Source: Shewanella intestini (GTDB lineage: Bacteria; Pseudomonadota; Gammaproteobacteria; Enterobacterales; Shewanellaceae). From it: 64,000 nt of DNA. Location of the stretch: the NCBI RefSeq assembly GCF_018221465.1, contig NZ_JAAIKR010000004.1:1-64000 (forward strand). Reading direction: 5' to 3'. The notes below the pieces were generated by a model. That model was not told where the DNA came from. It searched no databases and was given only the letters and a program-made list of their open reading frames with translations. This document shows positions 47,501-56,635 of this stretch, one piece after another. Both the position numbers and the translations under genes were made by a program. How positions within the stretch are numbered: position 1 is the first letter of the stretch; each line of letters starts with the position of its first letter.

Positions 47501-47977
47501 TTAGGCTTTTAAAGAATGACGGGTGTGTAATATTTCTAATAACTTATCTTCCAATTCGAATCGAGACTCCATGGTTTGCGCGAGTGCGGAAAGGTCACCA
47601 TCGAGTTGATATAAGATTTTTTCGTCAGCCATTTCAGAATATTTATCATTAAAATCGAGGGCTAAGTCGGTGCTTTTACTGATTTGTGGTAATAACAACT
47701 GGGCTGTGTTTTTGCTCGTCGCGCTGTTTTTTTCACATGCAGAGACTAGGTTGTCGTAAACCTCAAAATGACCTTCTGAAACATAATCAACTAGTTGTGC
47801 GCAAAACTGTTTTATTTCATCTGTACTTGGAAGTGACTTTTCTGCTCGGGTATATGGTGCAAGGCCAGCAAGGGTAAAGTATTGAATTAACAATTTACGT
47901 CTATTGTTGAGCCATTGATCGATGAGCGAGTTGGAGCCGCCCCATCTTTGTTCTGCTTTTTCAAGTTTTGTTAGCAT
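47501..47977 (-). CDS. rsd: Anti-sigma-70 regulator Rsd
   Basis: A 158-residue protein, equal in length to E. coli Rsd. MLTKLEKAEQRWGGSNSLID and QWLNNRRKLLIQYFTLAGL match the Rsd/AlgQ family, which binds sigma-70 region 4 in stationary phase and reduces its pool. The ATG at 47977 is preferred over an upstream GTG. It is convergent with the glycosyltransferase. A putative small RNA is encoded 150 bp upstream on the same strand and terminates before the rsd promoter. Confidence 0.93.
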   Translation of the reverse strand: MLTKLEKAEQRWGGSNSLIDQWLNNRRKLLIQYFTLAGLAPYTRAEKSLPSTDEIKQFCAQLVDYVSEGHFEVYDNLVSACEKNSATSKNTAQLLLPQISKSTDLALDFNDKYSEMADEKILYQLDGDLSALAQTMESRFELEDKLLEILHTRHSLKA

Positions 47978-48127
47978 TGACGTTCTCACTCATCGACTCT
48001 GTGTAATCACTAATGTATTGGACAATGTGTATCGTGATCAACTGTTTTATCACAATAATCTCAATAGTTATCATAGAAGTTAACTTACTGCTTCTGAGGC
48101 TAGGTATAAAGTTGTAGATTTTAGGCA

Positions 48128-48217
48128 TAAAAAAACCAGTGATAGAAAACTATCACTGGTCAAATAAAGTTTTAAGGGCATCGATACTTCGTGCTTCTTG
48201 ATTGTTCTTGCTAGCGC
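48128..48217 (-). ncRNA. Candidate small RNA upstream of rsd
   Basis: On the minus strand a sigma-70 promoter (-35 TTGCAC at 48252-48247, -10 TATAAA at 48229-48224, exact 17-bp spacer) would start transcription near 48217. The transcript runs about 90 nt to a perfect 10-bp hairpin (accagtgata / tatcactggt, 48135-48160) followed by seven T. No open frame is contained and no neighbouring gene ends here, so the terminator needs another transcript to act on. It does not match RyhB, Spot 42, FnrS or 6S by eye. Confidence 0.6.
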
Positions 48218-48440
48218 ACAGTTTTTATACCAAAGGCGTAAACAAGGTGCAAGACTTTATAGATTAAATATGCAGCTTTACTCAAAATGGCTATTTTTGT
48301 GAACTAGTAATAGCTGTTTGTGAACATGGCGATATAGATTAAGGATTAGCTCACATAAATTTAGCTTTAGTGGTTACATTAATCACGTAAGTGCTAAACT
48401 ACGCGCCAGCGGATATCACAATAAGTAGGAAAAAAGCCAA

Positions 48441-49505
48441 ATGGCAGAACTAAAGAATGATCGTTATTTACGCGCTTTATTAAAACAACCTGTCGATAGA
48501 ACGCCTGTCTGGATGATGCGTCAAGCTGGACGTTATCTACCTGAATACAAAGCAACTCGCGCACAAGCGGGTGACTTTATGTCTCTTTGTAAAAACCAAG
48601 ATTTGGCTTGTGAAGTGACTCTTCAGCCTTTACGTCGTTACGACCTAGACGCGGCAATCTTGTTCTCAGATATTCTTACTGTACCTGATGCTATGGGCTT
48701 AGGCTTATACTTCGAAGCAGGAGAAGGCCCTCGTTTTGAGCGCCCAACAGATACCATTGATGCGATTAAAAAGCTATCAATCCCAGATCCAGAAGATCAA
48801 TTAGGTTACGTCATGCGTGCCGTTAGCACTATCCGTCGTGAACTTAAAGGCGAAGTGCCATTAATTGGTTTCTCAGGCTCTCCTTGGACATTAGCAACCT
48901 ATATGGTTGAAGGTGGTTCAAGCAAAACATTCGAAAAAATAAAAAAAATGGCATACGAAGAGCCAGCTACATTGCATTTATTATTAGATAAATTAGCTGA
49001 TTCAGTTATTTTATATCTTAATGCGCAAGTTGCTAACGGTGCACAAGCATTAATGATTTTCGATTCATGGGGCGGTGCATTATCTCACCATGCTTACCGT
49101 GAGTTCTCATTACGTTACATGCAAAAAATCGTTGATGGCTTAACTCGCCACGCTGATGGACGTCAAGTACCCGTGACATTGTTCACTAAAGGTGGTGGAC
49201 TGTGGTTAGAGTCTATGGCTGACACCGGTTGTGATGCTCTTGGTTTAGACTGGACTGTTGATATTGGCGATGCTCGTCGTCGTGTTGGTGAAAAAGTGGC
49301 TCTTCAAGGCAACATGGACCCATCAGTATTGTATGCTTCTCCAGAGCGTATTCATCAAGAAGTTGACCAAATTTTGTCATCTTACGGTGAAGGTACCGGC
49401 CATGTGTTTAACTTAGGCCATGGTATCCACCAACATGTTAATCCTGAACATGCTGGCGCATTTATTAATTCAGTACATGAGTTATCTGGTAAATATCACA
49501 AGTAA
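48441..49505 (+). CDS. hemE: Uroporphyrinogen decarboxylase
   Basis: A 354-residue haem pathway enzyme that removes four carboxyl groups from uroporphyrinogen III. Family motifs: [50 protein letters not shown], and [13 protein letters not shown]. The length matches other HemE proteins. It has AGGAAAAAAGCCAA before the ATG. It is monocistronic, with a terminator at 49542. It belongs to the same pathway as hemB in this window. Confidence 0.97.
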   Translation: MAELKNDRYLRALLKQPVDRTPVWMMRQAGRYLPEYKATRAQAGDFMSLCKNQDLACEVTLQPLRRYDLDAAILFSDILTVPDAMGLGLYFEAGEGPRFERPTDTIDAIKKLSIPDPEDQLGYVMRAVSTIRRELKGEVPLIGFSGSPWTLATYMVEGGSSKTFEKIKKMAYEEPATLHLLLDKLADSVILYLNAQVANGAQALMIFDSWGGALSHHAYREFSLRYMQKIVDGLTRHADGRQVPVTLFTKGGGLWLESMADTGCDALGLDWTVDIGDARRRVGEKVALQGNMDPSVLYASPERIHQEVDQILSSYGEGTGHVFNLGHGIHQHVNPEHAGAFINSVHELSGKYHK

Positions 49506-49541
49506 GTTTCCTCAGAATAATCCTGATTAAACTTATCATTA

Positions 49542-49571
49542 AAAAGACGAGCATTATGCTCGTCTTTTTTG
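49542..49571 (+). terminator. Terminator of hemE
   Basis: The 13-bp stem aaaaagacgagca / tgctcgtcttttt with a 3-nt loop and T-run lies 36 bp after the hemE stop. Confidence 0.92.
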
Positions 49572-49776
49572 TTAATCAATTTATTCAAAGTTCGTGGCGT
49601 GGGTCACATGAAAATCTTCACTTCGAATGATTATGTGAATATAACGATTTTTTTATTCAACAGAGTTTGATACGTTTATAATGGTTTATATTCTATAATG
49701 TTGTTACTTACTTTGATTGCCATTCTCTCTACAGGGGAGATTAGTGGCTGATTGCCTTGATATGAGAAAATAATTT

Positions 49777-49986
49777 ATGAAAATCCAAATTATCGTTGCT
49801 TTAGTGTTCTTTGCAATATTTGCCGCATTACTTCCAGGCACCCATTACATCTATCTTGCTAATGCTGACTATTACATGGGCCAATTTGTCACTGTATCAG
49901 CGGTATTATTGATGTGGTTTAGTTTAGTTGCTGGTTTCGTTAGTCTTTTCTTCCATAAGTTGAAAGCACTTTATCAATCTATTTAA
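49777..49986 (+). CDS. Small two-helix membrane protein
   Basis: A 69-residue protein with two hydrophobic segments (VALVFFAIFAALLPGTHYIYLA and VTVSAVLLMWFSLVAGFVSLFF in part) joined by a short polar loop. No family is recognised. There is only an A-rich sequence before the ATG, so the ribosome site is weak. A terminator follows at 50004. Plausible small membrane protein. Confidence 0.6.
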   Translation: MKIQIIVALVFFAIFAALLPGTHYIYLANADYYMGQFVTVSAVLLMWFSLVAGFVSLFFHKLKALYQSI

Positions 49987-50003
49987 GTCGACCTTAAATA
50001 GTC

Positions 50004-50034
50004 AAAAGAGCCGGCACATTAGCTGGCTCTTTTA
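50004..50034. terminator. Bidirectional terminator between the small membrane protein and the kinase gene
   Basis: The 12-bp stem aaaagagccggc / gctggctctttt (one mismatch) has T-runs on both strands between two convergent genes. Confidence 0.85.
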
Positions 50035-50046
50035 GTTATAACTGTC

Positions 50047-51543
50047 TTATATTCCCGATCCGTTGGTTAACTCAATCATAAACTGGCTTCCTTCACCAGG
50101 TGTTGATTGAATATCAATTTTGCATTGCAATAATCCCAGTAATTGCCTAACAATCGCTAACCCGACACCAAGTTGCGGTAAAGGTTGGTCATGTTCGAAA
50201 TTTAAGGTGTTTTCTACCTTGTACTCAGTATCTTCGTTTTGATTCATTGAAAGCTGCCTAAGTGCTTCAACTTCATGTTGATGCATACCAGAGCCTGTAT
50301 CTTTTACCGCTAACCACTGCTTGTCGCCTTGAGTTTGAGTATAAATTGAGATTTCGCCATCAGCAGGGGTGTAGCGCAGCGCATTATCGATAAGGTTATT
50401 GATAATGCGCTTCATTAATTGCGGATCGGTATAAATTGATGTGGACTGAATATGGCTGAAATTCAAGCTGACATTTAATTTATTGGCTCTGGGTGTAAAA
50501 GTATGTTCAATGTCAGCTAATAAGTCGGTTAATTCGATTTGTTGTAATTGTGCATGAATTTGTCCATTTTCTAAGGCGGCTAACTCCAGTAATTGGCCGA
50601 GTAACTGTTGCAGGGTTTGTCCTGAGTTGGCGGCATATTGAATAAGCGCGGGATCTCGAGAGTCCTTGGGTAAAATTAACCAAGTGTCTATATAACCTAA
50701 TAAAGCCGTTAATGGGGTTTTTAGATCATGCGATAAGTGCAATAAGAAATCATGCTTAGCTTGTTGTTGACGTTTAACTTGCTGTTGTTGCTGATGGATT
50801 TGAATCAGTAAGGTGTTGATGTTGTCGCTTAGCTGGCTGATTTCGCCACCACCACGGGCACGTTGTAGTAGCTGTAAGTCCCCCGAGGCTGCACCTGATT
50901 GCAGTTGATGGAGTTCTTTCGCTAATTTATCGATAGGGCGGGTAAAATAACGCAATAAAATGACAAACAATAACAACGCAAATACAATCCAAAAGCCGAT
51001 AGTTGCCCCCCAAACTTGTGGTTGGTTTTCTGCTTGAATAAGTGTTTGCCAGCTATCAAAGTCTTCCCCGCCAATAATGACATACAAATAGCCGCTATGG
51101 AGTCCGTCAGTGTTAACCAGTTTGGTGACTGAAAATATTTTCTGAGTGTCTGTTGAACGAGGATCTGTCCCTAAAATAGGTAATTCGTTGCCGTTTAAAA
51201 ATTGCTGAATAATGGCGGTATCAACACGCTGTGTTTTAATTTTTTCGGCTTTGGCGTCATAAGCAATAACACGACCGTTAGGGTCTAATGTGTAAATCTC
51301 AAAGCTTGGCCCAAGAAGCATAAAGTCATGAAAGGCTTCTTTTAAAGCCGCATCAGATGTAATGCCTTGAGAAAGGAGCGGGTTAATATGCGCCATATGG
51401 TCGGCTAATTCTTGGTGCAATGATTGTTGAATTTGATTGCGACTAAATTGATGATTAAGTTGTAACCATTGCCATAGCGCCATAAAAAGCAATAACACAA
51501 TGAGGGTCGATGAAATAAATAAGCGACTAAATAAATGATTCAT
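50047..51543 (-). CDS. Sensor histidine kinase of the spondin-linked two-component system
   Basis: A 498-residue membrane kinase. A transmembrane helix at about 7-25 and another at about 180-200 bracket a periplasmic sensor domain. A HAMP segment follows (RYFTRPIDKLAKELHQLQ), then the phospho-His in LLHLSHDLKTPLTALLGYI. The ATPase motifs are NLIDNALRYTP, DTGSGMH and GVGLAIVRQLLGL. It overlaps the response regulator by one base and is co-translated with it. Two secreted spondin-domain genes precede it on the same strand, so they may be its targets or its signal partners. Confidence 0.88.
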   Translation of the reverse strand: MNHLFSRLFISSTLIVLLLFMALWQWLQLNHQFSRNQIQQSLHQELADHMAHINPLLSQGITSDAALKEAFHDFMLLGPSFEIYTLDPNGRVIAYDAKAEKIKTQRVDTAIIQQFLNGNELPILGTDPRSTDTQKIFSVTKLVNTDGLHSGYLYVIIGGEDFDSWQTLIQAENQPQVWGATIGFWIVFALLLFVILLRYFTRPIDKLAKELHQLQSGAASGDLQLLQRARGGGEISQLSDNINTLLIQIHQQQQQVKRQQQAKHDFLLHLSHDLKTPLTALLGYIDTWLILPKDSRDPALIQYAANSGQTLQQLLGQLLELAALENGQIHAQLQQIELTDLLADIEHTFTPRANKLNVSLNFSHIQSTSIYTDPQLMKRIINNLIDNALRYTPADGEISIYTQTQGDKQWLAVKDTGSGMHQHEVEALRQLSMNQNEDTEYKVENTLNFEHDQPLPQLGVGLAIVRQLLGLLQCKIDIQSTPGEGSQFMIELTNGSGI

Positions 51544-52268
51544 TAATGCGTGACCGCCTGCGGTGGTGCAAATTTATAACCCACACCCCACACGGTAATA
51601 ACTAACTCTGTTTCAGCACTGCAGCGGGATAACTTGTTGCGTAAGCGATTGATATGGCTATTAACCGTGTGTTCATAACCGTCATAGGTGTAACCCCATA
51701 CCGCTTCTAATAGTTGATTGCGACTAAAAACTTGTTGTGGATGTTTAGCTAAAAATAATAATAAATCGAATTCGCGCGCGGTAAGTTCTAAAGGATGATT
51801 AAAGGCGGTAACTTGGCGGGTACTGGCATTGATGCTTAAGCCATCAAATTGCACTTGTGCTTGTTGTTCCTGTTGGGCGTGACCACGGCGCAATAAGGCT
51901 TTTACTCGGGCTCTAAGCTCTAGCACGCTAAAGGGTTTGATCAGATAATCATCTGCGCCTGCTTCTAAGCCCAAAACAATATCAGCTTCTGTGTCTTTGG
52001 CAGTAAGTAACATAATCGGTAAGGTTTTTTGTTGTTGTCTCAGTTGCTGACATAACATAATCCCATCTCCGTCAGGTAGCATACGATCAAGCAAAAGCAG
52101 GTCAATGCGTTTATGTTCAATGATCAATATGGCTTGTTTTAACGTGGTGGCGTGGCACACTTCATAATTCATGGCGTTGAGATTTAACATCACTAATTGC
52201 GCGAGATCTTGTTCATCTTCTACCAATAAAATTCGTTGAGCATGTCTATGTTCTGTATTGGCATTCAT
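51543..52268 (-). CDS. OmpR-family response regulator
   Basis: A 241-residue regulator with receiver domain (LLVEDEQDLAQL acidic pair, phospho-Asp in DLLLLDRMLPDGDG, Lys in DDYLIKPFSVLEL) and a C-terminal winged helix (LELTAREFDLLLFLAKHPQQVFS, VNSHINRLRNKLSR). It is the cognate of the downstream kinase. A long inverted repeat lies between it and the upstream spondin gene and could be its operator or a transcription attenuator. Confidence 0.9.
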   Translation of the reverse strand: MNANTEHRHAQRILLVEDEQDLAQLVMLNLNAMNYEVCHATTLKQAILIIEHKRIDLLLLDRMLPDGDGIMLCQQLRQQQKTLPIMLLTAKDTEADIVLGLEAGADDYLIKPFSVLELRARVKALLRRGHAQQEQQAQVQFDGLSINASTRQVTAFNHPLELTAREFDLLLFLAKHPQQVFSRNQLLEAVWGYTYDGYEHTVNSHINRLRNKLSRCSAETELVITVWGVGYKFAPPQAVTH

Positions 52269-52339
52269 CCTTCTTCCTCAAGCGTTATATCAACCATTGC
52301 TCATAGAAGAAGCAGACCCGTAGGCACAGTAATAAATTT

Positions 52340-52386
52340 CAGTGTGATGCAAAAATAGTCAGTTTAATGATTTTTACATCACACTG
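52340..52386. promoter_or_regulatory. Long inverted repeat between the spondin and regulator genes
   Basis: Arms of 17 bp (52340-52356 and 52370-52386, one mismatch, built on cagtgtgatg / catcacactg) are separated by 13 bp. No T-run follows on the minus strand, so it is as likely an operator as a terminator. It lies 7 bp after the second spondin gene and 72 bp before the regulator start. Confidence 0.6.
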
Positions 52387-52393
52387 TTCAGCG

Positions 52394-53125
52394 TTATTGC
52401 GCACGAGTTATTTTTACGCTAATTGCAGGGTTATCAAAGCGGTGTGACGGTGTGAGCACTGAGTCTGCTAAACCGTCGTACATTGAAATTACACCGGGAT
52501 GGACATGGATAAAATCAACATCATCGCGGACACTGTTGTAGCCTTCACCACCGTCAGCAGGTCCTGGCATGCTGCCTTTTGCTTCGCTGTTTGCTTCAGT
52601 GCCAGCATCATATACCCATAATGTCATCATTGAGCTGTCATCCACTGCCATGGTAGTTAAGTCATAATTATTGACCCCAGCAAATGCATCATTAGTGTTG
52701 ACTAACATCGTGGCAAGGCTAATGCTGGCAACGTCGGCTTCATTAATACTTAATGTGAGCGTTTCAGACATGCCAGGCATAATCGGACCATTACCATTAA
52801 CAGTATGAGTTAAGCTTGATATTGCAGTTAAATCACTGCTATCTCCACCTTCTGCTAGCTTCTCAATGGCGACAGAAGCTGGTGCTCCCGCCATCCATAA
52901 AGACTGATCTGCGCCATGGGTAGCAATAAATACCGGCGATAAGGGTTGATTAGCGGATAAGTTAGTAACGGTGACATCAAACGTTTGCATCACCACTGGG
53001 GCGGGGGCATCTTCTTGAACAATCATTGGGTCGTCATCATCGTCAGAACAACCACTAATAAGCACTGCGCAAGTGGCGAGCGCAATAAGCTTATTTTTGT
53101 TTGATAAGGTCATAAATTTCATCAT
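52394..53125 (-). CDS. Secreted spondin-domain lipoprotein
   Basis: A 243-residue lipoprotein with a lipobox (VLISGCSDDDDDP, Cys about residue 26). It has a spondin-type domain: FDVTVTNLSANQPLSPVFIATHG, AEGGDSSDLTA, YNLTT-like turns and the metal- or ligand-binding HxH motif in FIHVHPGVISMYDGL. The aspartate-rich stretch just after Cys suggests retention on the outer membrane. It is paired with a related protein whose gene ends 7 bp upstream. Bacterial spondin-domain proteins are of unknown function. Confidence 0.85.
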   Translation of the reverse strand: MMKFMTLSNKNKLIALATCAVLISGCSDDDDDPMIVQEDAPAPVVMQTFDVTVTNLSANQPLSPVFIATHGADQSLWMAGAPASVAIEKLAEGGDSSDLTAISSLTHTVNGNGPIMPGMSETLTLSINEADVASISLATMLVNTNDAFAGVNNYDLTTMAVDDSSMMTLWVYDAGTEANSEAKGSMPGPADGGEGYNSVRDDVDFIHVHPGVISMYDGLADSVLTPSHRFDNPAISVKITRAQ

Positions 53126-53132
53126 GTGCTCC

Positions 53133-53834
53133 TTATTTAACCATTACAACAACTTTGGCGACAGGGTTTAACCAGCGATGGATTCGGCTGTCTAGGTCAC
53201 TTGCTCCGCCAACAGGGTCGGTGTCACCTAACACGCCAGGGTGAACATGAACGTAACTATTGGTTGCGTTATCCATTACCCCTGTTGCATTTTCGCCGCC
53301 ATCACCACCGGGAGCCGCTGGAATACCGGGGACGCCTGACATGCCGCCGCCATTAATGATTTCATCGTTTGCCTCAGTGCCGGCATCATAAGCGTTAACA
53401 TAAATGGTGTAAGTACCCGCTTCGGTTGGAATCACCCAGTTATCAAGCCCAACAAAGGCATCATTGGTTGGCAGCACCATTGCGACAATGGAAAGTACGT
53501 CATTGTCACCGGTGTCGAGCATGACATTACTGACACTGGCTCCTGCATTAAGTAACCCCATTGCAGGGTTTGCGCTGGTGACACCATTAATGCTGCTAAC
53601 TAGCGCATCTAGGTCGGCTATATCACCACCTTCGGCCATTTTTTGTATTTCAGGTGAGGCCATTTGACCGACTTGGAATAAATGATTTGCACTGTCATGT
53701 GCGGCAATAAGTAATGGGGTGAAATGATTACCATGGGTTAAATTGGTGACACTGATCTCTAATTCAGCAGCAACATTGCTAAAACTAATTAACCCTGCAG
53801 CCAACACACTGGCACTGACTAATGTACGTTTCAT
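53133..53834 (-). CDS. Secreted spondin-domain protein
   Basis: A 233-residue protein with an N-terminal signal peptide (VLAAGLISFSNVAAELE, cleaved near Ala23). A spondin domain follows with ISVTNLTHGNHFTPLLIAAHD and AEGGDIADLDALVSSING, plus the C-terminal HxH motif YVHVHPGVLGDTDPVGG. It is a secreted paralogue of the lipoprotein encoded next to it, and both lie upstream of the two-component system in one direction. Its own promoter is at 53835-54208. Confidence 0.85.
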   Translation of the reverse strand: MKRTLVSASVLAAGLISFSNVAAELEISVTNLTHGNHFTPLLIAAHDSANHLFQVGQMASPEIQKMAEGGDIADLDALVSSINGVTSANPAMGLLNAGASVSNVMLDTGDNDVLSIVAMVLPTNDAFVGLDNWVIPTEAGTYTIYVNAYDAGTEANDEIINGGGMSGVPGIPAAPGGDGGENATGVMDNATNSYVHVHPGVLGDTDPVGGASDLDSRIHRWLNPVAKVVVMVK

Positions 53835-54208
53835 AACCTATCTCCTTGTGTTTAATTAACAGCAAGTATGAGTAGGGGATGTCACTGGGGTATCGCTAAA
53901 TTATCACAAAAGTTTAACAACGAGTTTTATCTATAAAATCATAATTTTAAATTTTAGTTATTTGCTTGAGGTTGGTTTTTCGTTGTGTAATTAGGCTAAA
54001 TACCACTGCTATTATGAATGAATAACGCCATTAAATGTTAGTTGTAATCACCTATATCAAAATGAATAGCAACGGTTTGAGGCGCTGAATTTAGATTCAT
54101 TAGTGCAAAGTGTTAACTTAAAAAAAAGGCTGAAATTGGCTACCAGCCTAGGTTTAGTGTCTATACTGTATTGACGGAGCGTTAAGATAGTTAAGGTAAG
54201 GAGTACCG
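53835..54208. other. Intergenic region with divergent promoters
   Basis: This holds the spondin operon promoter (minus) and the promoter of the 51-residue protein (plus). It has no ORF of note. An inverted or repeated operator was not seen. Confidence 0.4.
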
Positions 54209-54364
54209 ATGAAAGACAGTTATCAACAGATAATCGAGTTAGATCTAGAAATGGCGCGTTTAGAACGTATCTATTCAATGTTAAGGCCATTACAGCTTTT
54301 CAGCATGATGCCATTTTTTGTGGTGTTTGTTTATTTTGCTATTCAAAAGTGGCCCTTGTTTTAA
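54209..54364 (+). CDS. 51-residue small membrane protein
   Basis: Starts MKDSYQQIIELDLEMARLER, then a hydrophobic stretch of about 18 residues from PFFVVFVYFAI. A strong ribosome site, AAGGAG, lies 5 nt before the ATG, and a terminator follows at 54398. Single-pass topology with a short helical cytoplasmic part is predicted. No homologue is recognised. The good initiation signals and terminator make it more credible than other frames of this size. Confidence 0.65.
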   Translation: MKDSYQQIIELDLEMARLERIYSMLRPLQLFSMMPFFVVFVYFAIQKWPLF

Positions 54365-54396
54365 GTATTTTCTGGTAACGATTATCGACCTAATGC

Positions 54397-54428
54397 AAAG
54401 CCCAGACGTGTTTTACTTCTGGGCTTTA
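54397..54428 (+). terminator. Terminator of the 51-residue gene
   Basis: The 10-bp stem aaagcccaga / tctgggcttt with an 11-nt loop is followed by AAT rather than a T-run, so it is moderate. It lies 33 bp after the stop. Confidence 0.6.
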
Positions 54429-54686
54429 ATATAGCTGTTATTCGCTAATAAATGTTTTGCCTAGTTCATCTCTGTTTTGATTTTCTACCCAACCTTGTAT
54501 CAAACCTCATTCGATATTAGCGCCGTTTTGCAGCGCATTGGTTGGTCCATTCAACACCTTTCAGCGCGATAAAATAAGCTTTTTGTCATTGAGTTGGCAA
54601 GGCTTGCCGTTAAGGTTGGTTTAACTCATTAGGTTATTATTTAAGATATTATGCGTCATTAGTCATTTTCTATACCAGAGGTAGTA

Positions 54687-55235
54687 ATGGAGCTGAGTCT
54701 TTTTAATCCGCGATTAACTAATACGATAACCCAGCAGACAATTGAATTTTTTAAGGGCGTATTTAGTGACGCCGAAAGTGAAGCTGAAGGCAATATGATT
54801 GCTCAGTTAGTGGCAGATTTAATCACCACCACAGCAGAGCCTGAATTAATCGGTTTTAGTGCAACACATGAAAACACCTTAGTGGGATGCATATTGTTAA
54901 GCCGTTTCAGCTTACCTAACGGCCAAAGTAGTTTTATTTTATCTCCCGTTGCTATTAGCACTACAGAGCAAGGAAAAGGTATTGGGCAGGCATTAATTAA
55001 CGATGCTATCGCCCATTTAAAAGCCCAAAAAGTAGAGTTGGTGTTTACTTACGGTGACCCTAACTTTTACGCCAAGGTAGGATTTTTGCCAATTAGTGAA
55101 GATGTGGTATCAGCGCCGCAGCCTTTGTCATACCCCCATGGTTGGTTAGCGCAGTCATTAACTGAGCAACCGCTGGTACCGATAATAGGCAAAACCCAAT
55201 GTGTTGCAGCGTTAAATGATCCATCTTATTGGTAA
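54687..55235 (+). CDS. GNAT-family N-acetyltransferase
   Basis: A 182-residue acetyltransferase with the coenzyme A-binding V/I-x-x-x-x-Q/R-x-x-G-x-G pattern (STTEQGKGIGQALINDAI) and a late YGDPNFYAKVGFLPISED. The ATG at 54687 follows AGAGGTAGTA. The substrate is unknown; it resembles predicted acetyltransferases of the YhbS type. Its last codons overlap the first copy of a 134-bp tandem duplication. The gene product is complete. Confidence 0.88.
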   Translation: MELSLFNPRLTNTITQQTIEFFKGVFSDAESEAEGNMIAQLVADLITTTAEPELIGFSATHENTLVGCILLSRFSLPNGQSSFILSPVAISTTEQGKGIGQALINDAIAHLKAQKVELVFTYGDPNFYAKVGFLPISEDVVSAPQPLSYPHGWLAQSLTEQPLVPIIGKTQCVAALNDPSYW

Positions 55236-55455
55236 CGCTTGGATTATCAGCGCTTAGGAGATGACAGTTTGAAGAATGTGCCAACTCATTAAATAAAGAT
55301 GAATTTAAAAGCGATGATTGAGGCAAAACCCAATGTGTTGCTGCGTTAAATGATCCATCTTATTGGTAACGCTTTGATTATCAGCGCTTAGGAGATACCA
55401 GTTTGAAGAATGTGCTAACTCATTAAATAAAGATGAATTTAAAAGCGATGATTGA
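55188..55455. repeat. 134-bp tandem duplication at the 3' end of the acetyltransferase gene
   Basis: Copies at 55188-55321 and 55322-55455 are about 97% identical. The first contains the end of the coding sequence and the stop; the second is a noncoding duplicate. Both contain the stretch around cttaggaga and end in gatgattga. Confidence 0.9.
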
Positions 55456-55674
55456 GGCAAACGAAATACGCTGCAGCTTTTATTCACTTAAGGCGCATGT
55501 CGTTGTGTTTGGCCTGAGCGAGTAACGTTGTCGTCAATACAATTGATGATTGCTTGAGCAATACATATTTAAATCACAATTGGCTTCTATACTGGAATAG
55601 AGCTTAACAAAGCAAGGAAGCACAAAATGTGGCGTCCAGTGGTTGGATATCTTGTTTAAGCCAAAGGAGTTGAT

Positions 55675-56265
55675 GTGAATAAGTTAATAATCCCCATTTT
55701 GCTTACAGCCAACGTCATGTGTTTTTCTATGGCGGCGATGGCTGGCGTTGCTTCAATAACGAATGCACCGATACACCTTGTGGAAGCCGAAGTTGTTAGT
55801 GTTGAGCAAGCTGATACCACAGTTTCAACGATTGATGATATCCCCCTCGCAAAGCGAATATATTTTTTCCAGCACAAAATTTTACCGCAGTGGTTGTTTG
55901 AGTCTAATGAGCAGTTTTTTGCGGATTTACGCCTTGGAGAAAATGAACAATTCTTTGAAACTGCTGCCAAAGTAGTTAACGCAGCCTTTGCTGATAATAT
56001 CAATATCACCCCATTAAATGATCGCAGCGCATTTCTCATTACTTTCCCCGCCCCAACGGCTTCACCCAATTGTTATTTTGTGTTGATAAAAAAACAAGGT
56101 GGGCAGTTTCGCTATTACACTTTTGAAAAACGTTTTGAGCTGGCAGATGGGGACTTTTTTGCCATTGTCGGTGGTTGGGATAATAAAGGAGCACACGCTA
56201 ATTACGGCCCAAGGCGGTATCAAACTGAGCAGGCGTTTGTCGCTGATGTGTTAGCAAAAGAGTGA
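55675..56265 (+). CDS. Exported hypothetical protein
   Basis: A 196-residue protein with an N-terminal signal (LIIPILLTANVMCFSMAAMA, likely cleaved near Ala23). No known domain is recognised; the mature part carries ALADGDFFAIVGGWDNKGAHANYGPRRY-like conserved segments, suggesting an uncharacterised secreted family. The GTG at 55675 is fixed by AAAGGAG 6 nt upstream. The rest of its surroundings is repetitive DNA. Confidence 0.7.
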   Translation: MNKLIIPILLTANVMCFSMAAMAGVASITNAPIHLVEAEVVSVEQADTTVSTIDDIPLAKRIYFFQHKILPQWLFESNEQFFADLRLGENEQFFETAAKVVNAAFADNINITPLNDRSAFLITFPAPTASPNCYFVLIKKQGGQFRYYTFEKRFELADGDFFAIVGGWDNKGAHANYGPRRYQTEQAFVADVLAKE

Positions 56266-56320
56266 TGTTAGTTTTTTGATGGCGGTGTTTCTTTTACTTT
56301 CAGTTGCTCAAAGCAAGATC

Positions 56321-56635
56321 AAAGTCGTGGTGCTTCGCCCACACCAGAATCAAGGGGGAAAGCGCTTGTCCCCATACTTTATATACTAAGAGTAATCCCT
56401 CAGCGCTCCGGCGAAATTTAAAAAGCAAAATTTCCAACGGAGTATTATTTAGCTTTTAGCTTCATTTGGTTCCGCTTCGTTCATCTTCAACAATCACTAA
56501 CGCTTACGATGGGGCGTCCCTTCCCCTCGAAAGCTAGCCTGAATCTTAAGTGCAGGATGCACCAAATGCCTTGCAGCACATGGATGTGCGAGAAAGGCCA
56601 TGGCCAGACTCACACAATTTTCTTGATGATCTCAA
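56321..56635. repeat. First 315-bp direct repeat
   Basis: Begins with aaagtcgtggtgcttcgccc. It is repeated at 56937-57251 with five mismatches, at a 616-bp offset. It contains no transposase-like coding capacity. A 301-bp stretch lies between the copies. Confidence 0.9.
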
